DNA from: Shewanella algae
GTDB lineage: Bacteria > Pseudomonadota > Gammaproteobacteria > Enterobacterales > Shewanellaceae
Assembly: GCF_009183365.2 (NCBI RefSeq)
Contig: NZ_CP068230.1
Span: 4,245,001-4,309,000 of the forward strand
DNA length: 64,000 bases
Direction of reading: 5' to 3'
In this document: positions 62,441 to 64,000 of the stretch, piece by piece
How positions within the stretch are numbered: the first letter of the stretch is position 1
Layout: every line of letters starts with the position of its first letter
Notes under the pieces: generated by a model
The model's input: the letters and a program-made list of their open reading frames with translations, nothing else
What the model was told of the DNA's origin: nothing
Databases searched by the model: none
Position numbers and translations under genes: made by a program

Positions 62441-63948
62441 TAGACCATCACCACATCATATTTACTCTGCACATACATGGGCTCGCAGTGAATGCGAATA
62501 CGCTTGCCGATATAGACTTCGAGCTCGGCCACCAGGTGGTTCTCGTCATCGGACAGGCAGGCGTGTACCGCAGGGGCACAGTAAATCAGGAATTCATCGG
62601 CATCATAGGTGCGGTTGAGGCGGATGATCTCGCGGAAGATCTCAAAGGAAACGGTATCCACTGTTTTCATCGAGCCGGTACCACGGCAGGCAGGACACTC
62701 GCCACAAAGCACATGCTCCAGGCTCTCGCGGGTGCGCTTGCGGGTCATTTCCACCAGGCCGAGGCCGGAGAAACCTGAGATATTGGTCTTGACCCTGTCA
62801 TTGGCCAGTGCCGTGGCCAGGCTGTTGAGCACCCTTTGTTTATGCTCATCCTGCAGCATATCGATAAAATCGATAATGATGATGCCGCCCAGATTACGCA
62901 GCCGCAGCTGACGGGCAATCGCCTGGGTCGCTTCCAGATTGGTGTTGAATATGGTTTCTTCGAGGTTACGGTGGCCGACAAAGGCTCCTGTGTTAATGTC
63001 CACAGTGGTCATGGCTTCTGTCTGGTCGATGATCAAATAGCCGCCGGATTTGAGTTCCACCTTACGCTCCAGCGCCCGCTGAATCTCATTCTCCACATCG
63101 TAGAGATCGAAAATCGGCGCCGGGCCACTGTAGTGTTCTATCTTATCGGCAATTTCCGGCATGAACTCCTGGGCGAAATGCAGCAGCTCCTCGAAGGTGT
63201 GGCCCGAGTCCACCTGAATGCGATCGAGCTCGGCACCGACAAAGTCCCTGACAATTCGCACCGGCAAGGCCAAGTCCTGATACAACAGCGTGGCCTTGGG
63301 CCTTTTGCGCCGTTCGCTGACCTTGGCCCACACCCGCCGCAGGAAAGCAGCATCCTGCGCCAGTTCATCCTCACCTATGCCTTCGGCCGCGGTGCGAATA
63401 ATAAAGCCGCCGTCATCGTCGACAAAAGGCAGGGTAATCTTCTTCAGCCGCGCCCGCTCCTCTTCGGAGTCTATTCGCTGAGAAACGCCCACATGGCTTG
63501 AGCCCGGCATAAACACCAGGTAACGGGAAGGCAGGGTAATGTCTGTGGTCAGCCGCGCGCCTTTGGTGCCAAGGGGGTCTTTGACCACCTGCACCATGAT
63601 GTCCTGGCCCTGACGTACCAGCTCGGCAATATCACGCACCACGAAGTTGCCCTTTTCCACATCGGCAACACACTCTGTGTGCGGCACTATGTCCGAGGCA
63701 TGCAGAAAGGCCGCCTTTTCCAGGCCGATATCGACGAATGCCGCCTGCATCCCAGGCAAAACCCGACTGATCTTGCCCTTGTAGATATTGCCCACCAGGC
63801 CGCGCTTCATACGCCGCTCGATATGCACTTCCTGCAGGACACCGTGTTCTACCAATGCGACTCGCGCTTCCGTGGGCGTCACATTGATCAGCAGTTCTGA
63901 CCCCATCTTCCGCGGAGCCTTGCTATTGACTGTGCGACTGGTATTCAC
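62440..63948 (-). CDS. rng: Ribonuclease G
   Basis: 502 residues. S1 domain (GNIYKGKISRVLPGMQAAFVDIG), catalytic DNase-I-like domain with VDINTGAFVG and IIIIDFID, and the zinc-link CGECPAC. Matures 16S rRNA and mRNAs. GTG 63948 has AAGGGT at good spacing; ATG 63906 would give the length seen in E. coli (about 488) but lacks a well-placed site. It heads the rng-yhdP-nit-tldD operon. Confidence 0.95.
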   Translation of the reverse strand: MNTSRTVNSKAPRKMGSELLINVTPTEARVALVEHGVLQEVHIERRMKRGLVGNIYKGKISRVLPGMQAAFVDIGLEKAAFLHASDIVPHTECVADVEKGNFVVRDIAELVRQGQDIMVQVVKDPLGTKGARLTTDITLPSRYLVFMPGSSHVGVSQRIDSEEERARLKKITLPFVDDDGGFIIRTAAEGIGEDELAQDAAFLRRVWAKVSERRKRPKATLLYQDLALPVRIVRDFVGAELDRIQVDSGHTFEELLHFAQEFMPEIADKIEHYSGPAPIFDLYDVENEIQRALERKVELKSGGYLIIDQTEAMTTVDINTGAFVGHRNLEETIFNTNLEATQAIARQLRLRNLGGIIIIDFIDMLQDEHKQRVLNSLATALANDRVKTNISGFSGLGLVEMTRKRTRESLEHVLCGECPACRGTGSMKTVDTVSFEIFREIIRLNRTYDADEFLIYCAPAVHACLSDDENHLVAELEVYIGKRIRIHCEPMYVQSKYDVVMV

Positions 63949-63967
63949 GATTTACCCTTGTTGGATG

Positions 63968-64000
63968 TTAATTCATTGATTTTATCGGCTGGCGGGCGTT
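63968..64000 (-). CDS. C-terminal codons of an upstream gene, possibly maf
   Basis: The frame encodes NARQPIKSMN then TAA, 19 bp before the rng start. In gammaproteobacteria the gene before rng is usually maf (yhdE). With only ten residues in the window the identity is guessed from gene order. Confidence 0.3.
   Translation of the reverse strand, partial: NARQPIKSMN

Overview
The window is a high-GC gammaproteobacterial chromosome segment that is very probably from Shewanella. Diagnostic content includes a psrABC-type sulfur reductase, an octaheme tetrathionate-reductase-family cytochrome, the hydAB-cyt b-hydGXEF [FeFe]-hydrogenase operon in the order known from that genus, and the rng-yhdP-nit-tldD block. 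This assignment rests on recognised protein families and gene order; no database search was run.

Layout. 1-1.9 kb: end of a TSUP anion exporter and a TraF-type outer-membrane protein. 2-5.8 kb: psrABC (polysulfide/thiosulfate reductase). 6.4-10 kb: monoheme cytochrome, DUF3373 outer-membrane protein and octaheme cytochrome (Otr family), then a MOT1-like molybdate/sulfate transporter. 11.5-15.2 kb: a polysaccharide deacetylase, SnoaL-like and Old Yellow Enzyme operon with a divergent LysR regulator. 15.3-22 kb: a TtrS/TtrR-like (tetrathionate/thiosulfate) two-component system, a TonB receptor and a RegB/RegA-like redox two-component system. 22-31 kb: PhoD-like phosphatase, GNAT, DUF3302/HlyD pair, an NhaC-family transporter behind a lysine riboswitch, a secreted MTA/SAH-nucleosidase-like protein and a SIMPL protein. 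31-37.6 kb: rimO, arfA with an in-gene terminator, an SBP, a UbiC-like secreted protein, pmbA, darP and a lipoprotein. 37.8-44.4 kb: the complete [FeFe]-hydrogenase operon. 44.4-49.1 kb: a TolC/HlyD/two ABC-2 permease export operon without an ATPase gene.

49.1-55.85 kb is an accessory island between tolC and tldD. It has lower GC, dispersed repeats of about 45 bp and about 220 bp, one full and two broken copies of an HUH (Y1/RAYT-like) transposase, an IS1111-group IS110 element with a probable guide-RNA region, and small minus-strand genes that look like displaced polymorphic-toxin tips with immunity genes. The repeats flank the small genes in a consistent order, which suggests a shuffling cassette locus and is the most unusual part of the window. 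55.86-64 kb returns to core genes: tldD, nit, yhdP, rng and possibly the end of maf.

Functionally, psrABC, the octaheme cytochrome, the molybdate transporter (psrA needs molybdopterin), the TtrSR-like sensor pair, the RegBA-like redox pair and the hydrogenase fit an anaerobic sulfur-compound and H2 respiratory lifestyle. That the two-component systems control these targets is inference from family and proximity.
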